Source of the DNA: Eubacteriales Family XIII. Incertae Sedis bacterium
GTDB lineage: Bacteria; Bacillota; Clostridia; Peptostreptococcales; Anaerovoracaceae
Reading direction: 5' to 3'
DNA length: 55,376 nt
NCBI GenBank assembly: GCA_031266025.1
Contig: JAISBV010000074.1
Location: forward strand, 1-55,376
The notes below the pieces were generated by a model that was not told the DNA's origin, did no database searches, and was given only the letters and a program-made list of their open reading frames with translations. Below are positions 34,454 to 41,985 of this stretch, one piece after another. Numbering within the stretch: position 1 is the first letter of the stretch; each line of letters starts with the position of its first letter. The position numbers and the translations under genes were made by a program.

Positions 34454-35782
34454 ATGAAGATTACGGACGAATACAAGAGCAAGTGCGTTACGGCGACGGA
34501 GGCCGCAAAGGCTGTGCGCAGCGGTGATTGGGTAGAGTTCGCTTGGGGCGCGAGTTCCGCCGACCTGATCGGCGATGCGATAGCGAACCGCATGGAAGAG
34601 CTTACGGATGTGAATTTTCGCGGCGGTGTTGTACTTAACCCCTTGAAATTCATTGAAAACGACCCGGAGGGCAAGCATTTCACCTGGAACAGCATGCATA
34701 TGGGCGGCTATGAGCGCAAGTTGGCGCAGAAGGGCATGGCCTATTACACGCCCATAAAATATTCGGAGGTTCCGCGCTATATGCGCGAAAACTGCCGCAC
34801 GGACGTCGTCGCCATTCAGACGGCGCCTATGGACGATTACGGATATTTTAACTTCGGCGTTTCCGTTTCTCATTACGCGGCTTCGATAGACAGGGCCCGC
34901 ACCGTGATCGTCGAGGTCAACGAGGATATGCCCAAGGCGCACGGCGGCTACGACCATACGGTGCATATTTCGCGCGTGAACTTCATAGTCGAAGGCGGCA
35001 AGCGCGGTCTGCCCATACTGCCGTCGGCCGCTCCGTCGGATATCGACAAGAAGATCGCCGGCTATGTACTGTCGGAGATACCGGACTGCGCCTGTATACA
35101 GCTTGGCATAGGCGGCATGCCGAACGCCCTCGGTAAGATGATAGCGGAATCCGATTTGAAAGATCTCGGCATTCACACGGAGATGCTTGTCGATGGTTTC
35201 GTGGACATGGTTGAGCGCGGCAGGGTTACCGGCATGCACAAGAATTTGGATCGCGGCAGGATGGCGTATTCATTTGCCGCCGGAACACAGAAACTGTACG
35301 ATTTCATGAAGGACAATCCGTCCGTGGCCGCCTATCCTGTGGATTATACAAATCATCCGTTCATAGCGTCGAAGATTGACCGTCTGATGTCCATCAACAG
35401 CGCGGTTGAAATTGACTTGGCCGGTCAAGTCTGTTCCGAAAGCGCGGGCCCGTATATCATCAGCGGCGCCGGCGGACAGCTTGACTTTGTGGAGGCCGCC
35501 TATAACTCGAAGGAAGGGAAGAGCTTTATATGTCTCCCGTCCACGTTCAAAGACAAATCGGGCGAAGTGCGTTCCCGCATAAGGGCTATGCTGACGCCGG
35601 GCGCCGTGGTTACGGATACGCGCGCGGGCGTTCAGTTTGTCGTCACAGAGTACGGCAAGGTCAATCTGAAGGGTATGTCGTCTTGGCAGCGGGCGGAAGC
35701 GTTGATTTCGATAGCGCATCCCGATTTTAGGGATGAACTGATCGCCGAAGCCAAAGAATTGAGAATTTGGAGAAAGAAGTAG
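34454..35782 (+). CDS. Acyl-CoA:carboxylate CoA-transferase (4-hydroxybutyrate/butyryl-CoA transferase family)
   Basis: 442 residues from ATG 34454 with GAGGAG upstream. The family catalytic glutamate is E243 in GIHTEMLVDG, and the CSESAGPYIISGAGGQLDF segment is typical of the AbfT/But group. Such enzymes move CoA between acids, for example from butyryl-CoA to a second carboxylate, so the end product is released while the substrate is activated. In this island it could release butyrate and activate glutarate or acetate. Transcription probably starts at the sigma-54 site at 34213. Confidence 0.85.
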   Translation: MKITDEYKSKCVTATEAAKAVRSGDWVEFAWGASSADLIGDAIANRMEELTDVNFRGGVVLNPLKFIENDPEGKHFTWNSMHMGGYERKLAQKGMAYYTPIKYSEVPRYMRENCRTDVVAIQTAPMDDYGYFNFGVSVSHYAASIDRARTVIVEVNEDMPKAHGGYDHTVHISRVNFIVEGGKRGLPILPSAAPSDIDKKIAGYVLSEIPDCACIQLGIGGMPNALGKMIAESDLKDLGIHTEMLVDGFVDMVERGRVTGMHKNLDRGRMAYSFAAGTQKLYDFMKDNPSVAAYPVDYTNHPFIASKIDRLMSINSAVEIDLAGQVCSESAGPYIISGAGGQLDFVEAAYNSKEGKSFICLPSTFKDKSGEVRSRIRAMLTPGAVVTDTRAGVQFVVTEYGKVNLKGMSSWQRAEALISIAHPDFRDELIAEAKELRIWRKK

Positions 35783-35832
35783 CAATATCCATATAGAAGT
35801 GTAAGGATCCGGTGAATAATTGTAAGGCTGTG

Positions 35833-35848
35833 TCGTACAGGTGTACGA
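35833..35848 (+). promoter_or_regulatory. Perfect palindrome TCGTACAGGTGTACGA, candidate enhancer site
   Basis: A 7-2-7 perfect inverted repeat centred about 96 bases before the start predicted from the sigma-54 promoter at 35911. That is the same distance as the near enhancer site of the symporter promoter, but with a different sequence, implying a different activator. Confidence 0.5.
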
Positions 35849-35910
35849 AAAACCGGACACGTACGCGCGCTTTCCCTCCGCCGTACGCGCCGCATCCCGC
35901 GGCCTTGCCC

Positions 35911-35926
35911 CGGTATGATTATTGCA
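35911..35926 (+). promoter_or_regulatory. Sigma-54-type promoter of the glutaryl-CoA dehydrogenase segment
   Basis: CGGTATGATTATTGCA has GG (35912-35913) and GC (35924-35925) ten bases apart and an exact TTGCA. It would start transcripts near 35937, 63 bases before the biotin carrier gene. Confidence 0.68.
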
Positions 35927-35999
35927 TTTAATTTGCATGTAAGCGAGAAATATGTAAGTGAAGTGATAAAAAAGACAACCAAGAAGGAGGTAGTTAAAA

Positions 36000-36209
36000 A
36001 TGGCGGAAATAACAAGTACGGTAGCAGGCAAGGTCAAAGAGGTTAACATTGAACCCGGACAGATGGTCACGGAAGACGACGAGGCGTTCATCATCGAGGC
36101 TATGAAGATGGAAAACGTCGTGTACGGCGAAGCGGGCGTCGTAAAGGAAATAGTGGTTAAGGTCGGTGATTCGGTAGAAGAAGACGCGGTGCTCGCCATT
36201 ATTGAGTAG
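36000..36209 (+). CDS. Free-standing biotin carrier protein, first copy
   Basis: 69 residues that are nothing but a biotinyl domain: biotin lysine K36 in EAMKMENVV and the two beta-hammerhead halves. There is no membrane anchor and no alanine/proline linker as in classical GcdC or OadA. It differs from the second copy at 43225 at about nine positions. AAGGAGG precedes the ATG. It lies 24 bases before the glutaryl-CoA dehydrogenase-like gene, far from the carboxyltransferase gene, so it may be a second soluble carboxybiotin shuttle for the same decarboxylase. Confidence 0.85.
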   Translation: MAEITSTVAGKVKEVNIEPGQMVTEDDEAFIIEAMKMENVVYGEAGVVKEIVVKVGDSVEEDAVLAIIE

Positions 36210-36233
36210 GGAAAAGGAAAAGGAGACGGAGAG

Positions 36234-37391
36234 ATGGATTTTGGTTTGACCGAAGAACAAAAGATGGTTCAGGACATGGCCCGCAACTTCGCGGAAAAAG
36301 AGATAGCTCCGTACGTGGAAGAAGACGAAGAAAATCATTTTTACCGCAGAGAGATTCTGACGAAGATGGGTGATTTGGGTCTCTTGGGTTGGAGCATTCC
36401 CGAGGAATACGGCGGGAACGGCATGGGTTGGATGGAGGCTGTACCGGCGCTGTACGAGATAGCGAAGGTTCACACCTCGTGGCGTTTGTCCATAAGCGGC
36501 AACTGCTGGGGCCCCGCCATGACTATCAACGAATGGGGCACGGATGAGCAGAAAGAGAAATTCATACCGCCTCTTGTGAGCGGCGAGGCCGTGGGAAGCT
36601 TCGCGATTACGGAAGCAAATTCCGGCTCCGACGTCGGCAGCATGAAGACATTCGCGGCCGACAAGGGCGATCACTGGCTCCTCAACGGTTCCAAGATGTG
36701 GATATCGGGCGGGCATACGAGCGATATAGGCCTTCTGTACGCCGTAACGACGGAAGGCGGCGGCGCCAAAGGCCTGTCTTGCTTCATCATTGATTACAAC
36801 AACACGCCCGGCATAGAGCGTATACCTATTACAAAAAAGGTGGGTATGTGGCCGGCGCCGACTTCGGAGCTTGTATTCGAGAACGCGGTCGTACCCAAGG
36901 AGAATCTGCTCGGCCCCGTCAACAAGGGTTTCCAGATATGCATGTGGATGCTGAACAATACGCGTATGGGCTGCGCCACGGGTTCTGCGGCTTTGGCGGC
37001 CGCCTGTCTTGAAGGTTCGATAAAATACGCGAACGAGAGGACGCAGTTCGGGCAGCCCATCGGCAAGTTCCAGATGATACAGCAGCAGTTGGCGGAGATG
37101 AAGCTTGAAGACGACGCGGCGAAGTTCCTCGTGTACAGGGCCGCGTGGCTGAAGGAAAACAAGCTGCCGAGTCAGCAGGCGACGTCAATGGCAAAAGTTT
37201 TCGGCTGTAACGCGGCGGTGCACGGAGCGAACATGGCTATGAAGATACACGGCTCTTACGGTTATTCGACGGAATATCCTTGCGGAAGATGGCTGCGCGA
37301 CGCGAAGCAGTTTGAGACCTTGGAAGGCACGTCCAATATTCACATGGGGATTATCGCGGGTATAGAACTCGGTTATCAGCCGAACAGATAA
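36234..37391 (+). CDS. Acyl-CoA dehydrogenase, probably non-decarboxylating glutaryl-CoA dehydrogenase
   Basis: 385-residue flavoprotein of the acyl-CoA dehydrogenase family. The catalytic base is E364 (TLEGTSNIH). R84 in the TSWRLS segment aligns with Arg94 of human glutaryl-CoA dehydrogenase, which binds the distal carboxylate; the other acyl-CoA dehydrogenase of this window has glycine there. The residues aligned with human Glu87 and Tyr369 are A77 and L363. That pair is associated with decarboxylating enzymes and, as I recall, is also replaced in the non-decarboxylating Desulfococcus enzyme. The product would be glutaconyl-CoA, the substrate of the GcdA/B system encoded downstream. Electrons should pass to EtfBA. 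Confidence 0.72.
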   Translation: MDFGLTEEQKMVQDMARNFAEKEIAPYVEEDEENHFYRREILTKMGDLGLLGWSIPEEYGGNGMGWMEAVPALYEIAKVHTSWRLSISGNCWGPAMTINEWGTDEQKEKFIPPLVSGEAVGSFAITEANSGSDVGSMKTFAADKGDHWLLNGSKMWISGGHTSDIGLLYAVTTEGGGAKGLSCFIIDYNNTPGIERIPITKKVGMWPAPTSELVFENAVVPKENLLGPVNKGFQICMWMLNNTRMGCATGSAALAAACLEGSIKYANERTQFGQPIGKFQMIQQQLAEMKLEDDAAKFLVYRAAWLKENKLPSQQATSMAKVFGCNAAVHGANMAMKIHGSYGYSTEYPCGRWLRDAKQFETLEGTSNIHMGIIAGIELGYQPNR

Positions 37392-37467
37392 TTTTATCTC
37401 CGAACGGCGGCAAGCTTTTTAATTATTTAGTTACAGTTCAGAGGTATGCTTGGCCTGATACTTTTCC

Positions 37468-37535
37468 GTCATTCCGGGTTTATCCCGGAATTCAAAATAC
37501 ACTATGGATTCCGGGACAGTTCTTCCCGGAATGAC
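37468..37535. repeat. Double-hairpin repeat with GTCATTCCGGG ends
   Basis: GTCATTCCGGG (37468-37478) is inverted at 37525-37535 (CCCGGAATGAC), and each end also has its own internal CATTCCGGG/CCCGGAAT partner. It is a compact palindromic intergenic repeat between the two acyl-CoA dehydrogenase genes. Only one copy is seen here. Confidence 0.65.
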
Positions 37536-37607
37536 TGAGAAGATTAATTGACACAGTGAGAACATATCTTTGAGCAGTAACAGTCATAGTGACCAATGGA
37601 GGTTGAT

Positions 37608-38753
37608 ATGAATTTTGAATTGACCGAAGACCACATCATGATGCGCAAAATGGTGCGCGATTTCGCTGAGGCGGAAGCCGCGCCCGGTACGGAGGAACGC
37701 GACGAGAAGGAAGAGTTCCCCATGGAGTTATGGAAGAAGTGCGGAGAGCTCGGGTTGGCCGGCGTCACATTTCCCGAAGAGTACGACGGCGTGGGCGCCG
37801 ACTATATCTCATACGCAATCACGGTGGAAGAGCTTTCCCGCGTGGACGCCGCGCTCGGCGTTACGATTTCCGCTCATTCGAGTCTTTGCGCGAATCCTAT
37901 CTACATGTTCGGCACGGAAGAGCAGAAGAAGAAGTATCTGCCTCCTTTGGCGACGGGCGAGAAGATGGGCGCTTTCGGACTTACGGAAGCTATGGCCGGT
38001 TCGGACGCGTCAGGCACGCGCACGACTGCGGTTCGCGACGGCGACGAATATGTGATAAACGGAACTAAGTTATTTATAACAAACGCTTATTACGCGGACA
38101 CATATGTGATTACGGCTCAGATGGACAAGAGCAAGGGCAACAGGGGCATAGCCGCCTTCATATTGGAAAAAGGAACCCCGGGCTTCAGCTTCGGCAAGAA
38201 AGAAAAGAAGATGGGCATCCGCGCGTCCGCCACGTATGAGTTGGTGTTCGAGAACGTGCGTATACCCGCAGAGAATCTTCTCGGCCAAGAAGGGCAGGGC
38301 TTTAAGATCGCGATGACAACGCTTGACTACGGACGTATAGGCATTGCTTCGCAGGCTCTCGGAATCGCGCAGGGCGCTTACGAGCAGGCGCTGAAATACG
38401 CCAAGGAGCGCGTGCAGTTCGGCAAACCAATCTCGGAACTTCAGGTGATACAGTTTAAGCTTGCCGATATGGCGCTTGCGATAGAAGCGGCGCGTCTGCT
38501 TGTGTATCAGGCCGCCTTCATAGCGAGCGAACACAAGGTTCCCGTCTCGAAATACGCGGCTATGGCGAAGGTATTTGCGGCGGAGACCGCGAACAAGGTG
38601 GCTACGCAGGCGGTGCAGGTATTGGGCGGATACGGTTATACTCGCGATTATCCGGTCGAGCGTATGATGCGCGACGCCAAGATCACGGAGATATACGAGG
38701 GAACGAGCGAAATACAGCGCGTCGTTATCGCGGCCAACATCCTCAAAGATTGA
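37608..38753 (+). CDS. bcd: Short-chain acyl-CoA dehydrogenase, probably butyryl-CoA dehydrogenase
   Basis: 381 residues from ATG 37608 (GGAGG at 37598-37602). Typical family motifs are [30 protein letters not shown] and the catalytic glutamate in [11 protein letters not shown]. At the place of the glutaryl-CoA-specific arginine it has glycine ([13 protein letters not shown]), as in short-chain enzymes. With EtfBA next to it, reduction of crotonyl-CoA to butyryl-CoA is the likely role. This would re-oxidise electrons from the glutaryl-CoA dehydrogenase step. Confidence 0.85.
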   Translation: MNFELTEDHIMMRKMVRDFAEAEAAPGTEERDEKEEFPMELWKKCGELGLAGVTFPEEYDGVGADYISYAITVEELSRVDAALGVTISAHSSLCANPIYMFGTEEQKKKYLPPLATGEKMGAFGLTEAMAGSDASGTRTTAVRDGDEYVINGTKLFITNAYYADTYVITAQMDKSKGNRGIAAFILEKGTPGFSFGKKEKKMGIRASATYELVFENVRIPAENLLGQEGQGFKIAMTTLDYGRIGIASQALGIAQGAYEQALKYAKERVQFGKPISELQVIQFKLADMALAIEAARLLVYQAAFIASEHKVPVSKYAAMAKVFAAETANKVATQAVQVLGGYGYTRDYPVERMMRDAKITEIYEGTSEIQRVVIAANILKD

Positions 38754-38779
38754 TGTCGCCGCCGGGCGGCGAAATACAT

Positions 38780-38831
38780 GTTACCGTTCAGGGGCCGCGA
38801 CGTCTGGCAACCGAGCCGCTTGAACGGTAAC
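38780..38831 (+). promoter_or_regulatory. Stable stem-loop before etfB
   Basis: GTTACCGTTCA (38780-38790) pairs perfectly with TGAACGGTAAC (38821-38831) around a GC-rich 30-base loop that can fold further. It ends ten bases before the GGAGG serving etfB. The GTTAC start recalls the ends of the ACTACTCAA element, but the inside is unrelated. Confidence 0.55.
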
Positions 38832-38854
38832 GGCTATAAAGGAGGAATCATAAT

Positions 38855-39628
38855 ATGAATATAGTCGTCACAGTAAAACAAACATTTGATACGGAAGCAA
38901 AGATCGTATTGGACGGCAAGGGTAGTATAGACGGCAGCGGTGTAAATCTTGTCATAAATCCATATGATGAGTTTGCCATTGAAGAAGCGCTGAAGCTCAA
39001 AGAGAAGTTCGGCGGCGACGTGACGGTCGTCAGCGTCGGCGGCGAAAGGGTAACCGAAGCCATCAGAACCGCGTTGGCCATGGGCTGCGACAAGGCCGTC
39101 AGGATCGACGATCCGGCGCTCGCGAACGCGGATGAATGGGCGGTCGCCGAAATATTGGCCAAGGCAGTTTCCAAACTGCCGTGCGACATAATCCTGTCAG
39201 GGCGTATAGCCGTCGACGACGGATCGAGTCAGGTGGCCGTACGTTTGGCGGACGCGCTCGGCGTTCCGTCGGTAAGCAGCATTCTCAAGCTTGATATCGA
39301 AGGCGATGCGGCGACCGTTACGCGTGAGATAGACGGCGGCACGGAACTTATCGAGGTCAAGCTTCCCGCGGTATTTACGGCGCAGAAAGGTCTGAACGAG
39401 CCGCGGCTCCCCAGTATGAAGGGCATCATGGGCGCCAAGAAGAAGGAAATAGCGGTTCTGAGTCTCGCGGACGTCGGCGTCGGCGCCGGCGATGTAACGG
39501 CCAAGATGGGTGTTCCGAAATTCAGTTTGCCAAGTCCGCGCAAGGGCGGCAAGGTGATTCCCGGCGAGGCGCCCGACGCCGCGAGGGAATTGGCAAAGCT
39601 GCTGCGCGAAGAGGCGAAGGTTATATAA
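38855..39628 (+). CDS. etfB: Electron transfer flavoprotein beta subunit
   Basis: 257 residues. The NPYDEFAIEEALKLKE motif and the LPAVFTAQKGLNEPRLPSMKG signature (shown in parts: LPAVFTAQKG and LNEPRLPSMKG) match ordinary, non-bifurcating EtfB with AMP, rather than the clostridial bifurcating type. It pairs with EtfA at 39854 and carries electrons between the two acyl-CoA dehydrogenases encoded just upstream. A 225-base gap filled by the palindromic element separates it from etfA. Confidence 0.9.
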   Translation: MNIVVTVKQTFDTEAKIVLDGKGSIDGSGVNLVINPYDEFAIEEALKLKEKFGGDVTVVSVGGERVTEAIRTALAMGCDKAVRIDDPALANADEWAVAEILAKAVSKLPCDIILSGRIAVDDGSSQVAVRLADALGVPSVSSILKLDIEGDAATVTREIDGGTELIEVKLPAVFTAQKGLNEPRLPSMKGIMGAKKKEIAVLSLADVGVGAGDVTAKMGVPKFSLPSPRKGGKVIPGEAPDAARELAKLLREEAKVI

Positions 39629-39634
39629 TTAAGA

Positions 39635-39834
39635 AGTTACCGCTCAAATATTTCAATCAAAACTACTCAACCACCGCGATTGTTTTGTTCAGATTGGGTT
39701 CTGAGGCGGATTTTGGCCCTCGGAACGTACAGAGTAGTACGTGAGAAGGCAAAAATCCGAATCAGGTTCCGAGATGGGCACTTGTGCCCGGAGCTTGCGA
39801 ACGGGCAAAAAAGGCGTGGTGGTTGAGTAGTTAC
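39635..39834 (+). repeat. Palindromic dispersed element, copy C (200 bp)
   Basis: Outer arms are CAACCACCGCG and CGTGGTGGTTG, differing from copies A and B on both sides in a compensating way. The inner stem is CGGATTTTG with CAAAAATCCG, and the apex is ACGTAC/GTACGT. A 26-base insertion around CACTTGTGCCC lengthens this copy. It starts GTTACCGCTCAAAT and ends GAGTAGTTAC six bases before the etfA ribosome binding site. Confidence 0.88.
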
Positions 39835-39853
39835 CAAAGATAGGAGAACCGGT

Positions 39854-40837
39854 ATGGCAAAGGGAATTTGGATCATAGTAGAACAAAGTAAATCGGAGAT
39901 CCGCAAGGTGTCTCTGGAGCTTTTGAGCTGCGCGCGCGCGATAGCGGACGCGGCCGGCGAACCGCTTGTCGCGGTGATACCGGGGCACGGCATAGCCGAT
40001 CTCGCCGCGAAGGTCGCGCCTTACGGGGCCGACAAAGTAATACTTATTGATGATGAGAAGCTTGCGGGATATACTACGGGCGCCTATACATCGGCGCTGA
40101 ACAAGCTGATAAGGAAAGAAGAGCCGAGGGCCGTTCTCATCGGCAACACGGCCGTAGGCAAAGATCTCGCCCCCCGTCTCGCGCAGAGACTCGGCGTGGG
40201 CATGGCGTCCGACTGCACAGGCATGGAAGCGGACGACACAAACTTCCTCTCGTTCAAACGTCCGATCTACGGCGGAAAGGCATTTGCGGAGGTCGCGGCA
40301 AACGCCGTACCGGTATTGGCGACGATTCGCCCGAATACTTTCCCGCTTGCGGAACCGGACGCGTCGCGCAAGCCCGAAGTCGTAAATGAGACGGCGGACA
40401 TAGACGCCGCAGATCTCAAGGCAATAGTAAAAGACGTCGCAATTGCTGTTTCCGCGAGACCCGAGCTCATAGAAGCCGATATCATCATATCCGGCGGACG
40501 CGGTATGAAGGGCCCCGAAAATTACAAAATACTCGAAGACTGCGCCGATGTGATAGGCGCGGCCGTCGGCGCGTCGCGCGCCGCCGTGGACGCGGGTTGG
40601 ATAGAACAGAAATTCCAGGTCGGTCAAACCGGCAAGACCGTGTCGCCCACATTGTACATAGCCTGCGGCATATCGGGCGCTATACAGCACCTTGCCGGCA
40701 TGGGTTCATCGAAGGTCATCGTCGCGATAAACAAGGATCCCGAAGCCAATATCTTCACCTTGGCGGACTACGGTATTGTCGGCGATCTGTTCGAGATAGT
40801 TCCTCTTTTGACGGAGGAATTCAAAAAGCTCGCCTGA
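39854..40837 (+). CDS. etfA: Electron transfer flavoprotein alpha subunit
   Basis: 327 residues, without an added ferredoxin domain. The C-terminal FAD domain is clear: GSRAAVDAGW, QVGQTGKTVSP, ACGISGAIQH and INKDPEANIF. ATAGGAG precedes the ATG. It forms the ETF heterodimer with EtfB and serves the acyl-CoA dehydrogenases at 36234 and 37608. Confidence 0.92.
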   Translation: MAKGIWIIVEQSKSEIRKVSLELLSCARAIADAAGEPLVAVIPGHGIADLAAKVAPYGADKVILIDDEKLAGYTTGAYTSALNKLIRKEEPRAVLIGNTAVGKDLAPRLAQRLGVGMASDCTGMEADDTNFLSFKRPIYGGKAFAEVAANAVPVLATIRPNTFPLAEPDASRKPEVVNETADIDAADLKAIVKDVAIAVSARPELIEADIIISGGRGMKGPENYKILEDCADVIGAAVGASRAAVDAGWIEQKFQVGQTGKTVSPTLYIACGISGAIQHLAGMGSSKVIVAINKDPEANIFTLADYGIVGDLFEIVPLLTEEFKKLA

Positions 40838-40854
40838 CGGGCAAAATATTTAAA

Positions 40855-40912
40855 GATTACCGCTTAAATGCCGTATCAAAACTACTCAACCAACCGATGG
40901 TTGAGTAGTAAC
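40855..40912 (+). repeat. Miniature derivative of the palindromic element
   Basis: It keeps the left flank ATTACCGCTTAAAT, ATCAAAACTACTCAACCA and the right arm TGGTTGAGTAGT but has lost the whole core, leaving a 12-bp stem with a five-base loop. It ends five bases before the GAGGAGGGGG of the next gene. Confidence 0.8.
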
Positions 40913-40927
40913 ACATGAGGAGGGGGT

Positions 40928-41686
40928 ATGGGACAGCAGGAGTTAGCGCAGTTAAGCAATGAGGAATTGGCGCGTCTGACGGTCGATCTGCTGCACAGAA
41001 CCGTGATGCATCACGCGTTTTGGTTCAAAGAAGTCGAGCATCAGATGGGTTTTGAGAGGGCGCTTGAGATCATGGACGCGGCTTACGAAAAGAGCCGCGG
41101 CGTCCAGCTTAATCGGCTTGGCAAGCTGCTCGGTTTTACACTGACGGACGGGATTCCGGATCCGTTGCTCTCGTTGCCGAAAGAAAAGCTTACGGCGCTG
41201 ATCGAGGGTTTGAGCGTAAACTGGCTGGCCGGAGACGGTATTTGGTTTCAGGCTGTGGAGTCGAAGTACGGTATGCTTGACGCGAAACGCTGCAACGATT
41301 CATGTTGGGCTTGGTTTTCGCCCTTTGAGGCTTGGTCTGCCAAGCGCATCTTGAATCTTCCGGACAGGGCCGGCATAGAGGGGCTTAAGAAGGCTCTCGC
41401 GTTACGGCTGTACGCGCATATCAACGAGCAGTCCGTCGTTGACGAAGAGCCCGGCACGATATTGTTTCAAATGAACAACTGCCGCGTACAGTCGGCCCGC
41501 AAGAAGAAGGGGATGGAAGACTATCCTTGCAAATCGGCGGGGCTTGTGGAATATTCAAGCTTCGCGAGGGCGATAGATCCCGATATAACGACGGAATGCG
41601 TCGGCTGTCCGCCGGACGGGCATCCGGACGAGTGGTTCTGCGCCTGGCGATTCCGTTTAGAGCAGAAAGGAGAAGCAAATGATTGA
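40928..41686 (+). CDS. DUF6125-like cytosolic protein of unknown function
   Basis: 252 residues, no signal or membrane segment. It resembles the uncharacterised DUF6125 group, distantly like L-2-amino-thiazoline-4-carboxylate hydrolases, with conserved-looking motifs MNNCRVQSARKKKGM, CKSAGLVEYS, ECVGCPPDGHPDEW and FCAW; the cysteines may bind metal. It lies between etfA and the micro-protein/gcdB genes, so it belongs to the same operon. Its function in acyl-CoA or amino-acid metabolism is unknown. Confidence 0.6.
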   Translation: MGQQELAQLSNEELARLTVDLLHRTVMHHAFWFKEVEHQMGFERALEIMDAAYEKSRGVQLNRLGKLLGFTLTDGIPDPLLSLPKEKLTALIEGLSVNWLAGDGIWFQAVESKYGMLDAKRCNDSCWAWFSPFEAWSAKRILNLPDRAGIEGLKKALALRLYAHINEQSVVDEEPGTILFQMNNCRVQSARKKKGMEDYPCKSAGLVEYSSFARAIDPDITTECVGCPPDGHPDEWFCAWRFRLEQKGEAND

Positions 41687-41777
41687 ATTAACCCCCATGG
41701 TCATTGTTGGGGCGATTGTCATAGCCGTAGTTATTGCCATAATTTTTGTAGTCAATATAAGAAACGAGTTAAAATGA
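41679..41777 (+). CDS. 32-residue single-span membrane micro-protein
   Basis: AAAGGAG at good spacing precedes an ATG that overlaps the end of the preceding gene by 8 bases. The peptide is MIELTPM, about 20 hydrophobic residues rich in I, V and A, and a polar end NIRNELK. It is followed by another micro-protein and by gcdB. Oxaloacetate and glutaconyl-CoA decarboxylases have small one-span subunits, so it may be an accessory of the sodium pump. I do not recognise a family. Confidence 0.55.
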   Translation: MIELTPMVIVGAIVIAVVIAIIFVVNIRNELK

Positions 41778-41832
41778 GACAATCGGTACGCAATAATAAT
41801 ACGTAAGTACGTAAGACGGAAGGTAAAAAGTT

Positions 41833-41985
41833 ATGAATAATTGGTTGATAGCATTTGAGATTTACTTTCTCGGCTTTATCATCGCCGTAGTCATGGCGGC
41901 CATGATCAAAGTTATGCTGATTGTGATCAGGCGGCTCTCCCCGCCGGAGAAGGCAGCTGAGAAGAACGAGGGGGGATCCGCATGA
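41833..41985 (+). CDS. 50-residue OadG/GcdD-like small subunit of the sodium pump
   Basis: One membrane span (residues about 8-32, FEIYFLGFIIAVVMAAM) followed by a basic then charged tail. This is the layout of the OadG/GcdD family (gamma or delta subunit of sodium-translocating decarboxylases), though shorter than the usual 80-110 residues. Its stop overlaps the ATG of gcdB (ATGA), which couples their translation and supports a role in the same complex. Confidence 0.6.
   Translation: MNNWLIAFEIYFLGFIIAVVMAAMIKVMLIVIRRLSPPEKAAEKNEGGSA

Noticed and set aside
39635-39834. Integron attC site or CRISPR-like unit as an explanation of the palindromic element
   Set aside because: No integrase, core GTTRRRY sites or regular spacer array is visible, and the copies are far apart and variable in length.
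38855-40837. Electron-bifurcating EtfAB
   Set aside because: EtfB has the ordinary NPYDEFAIEEAL and LNEPRLPSMKG motifs, and EtfA has no ferredoxin domain, so an ordinary ETF is the better call.
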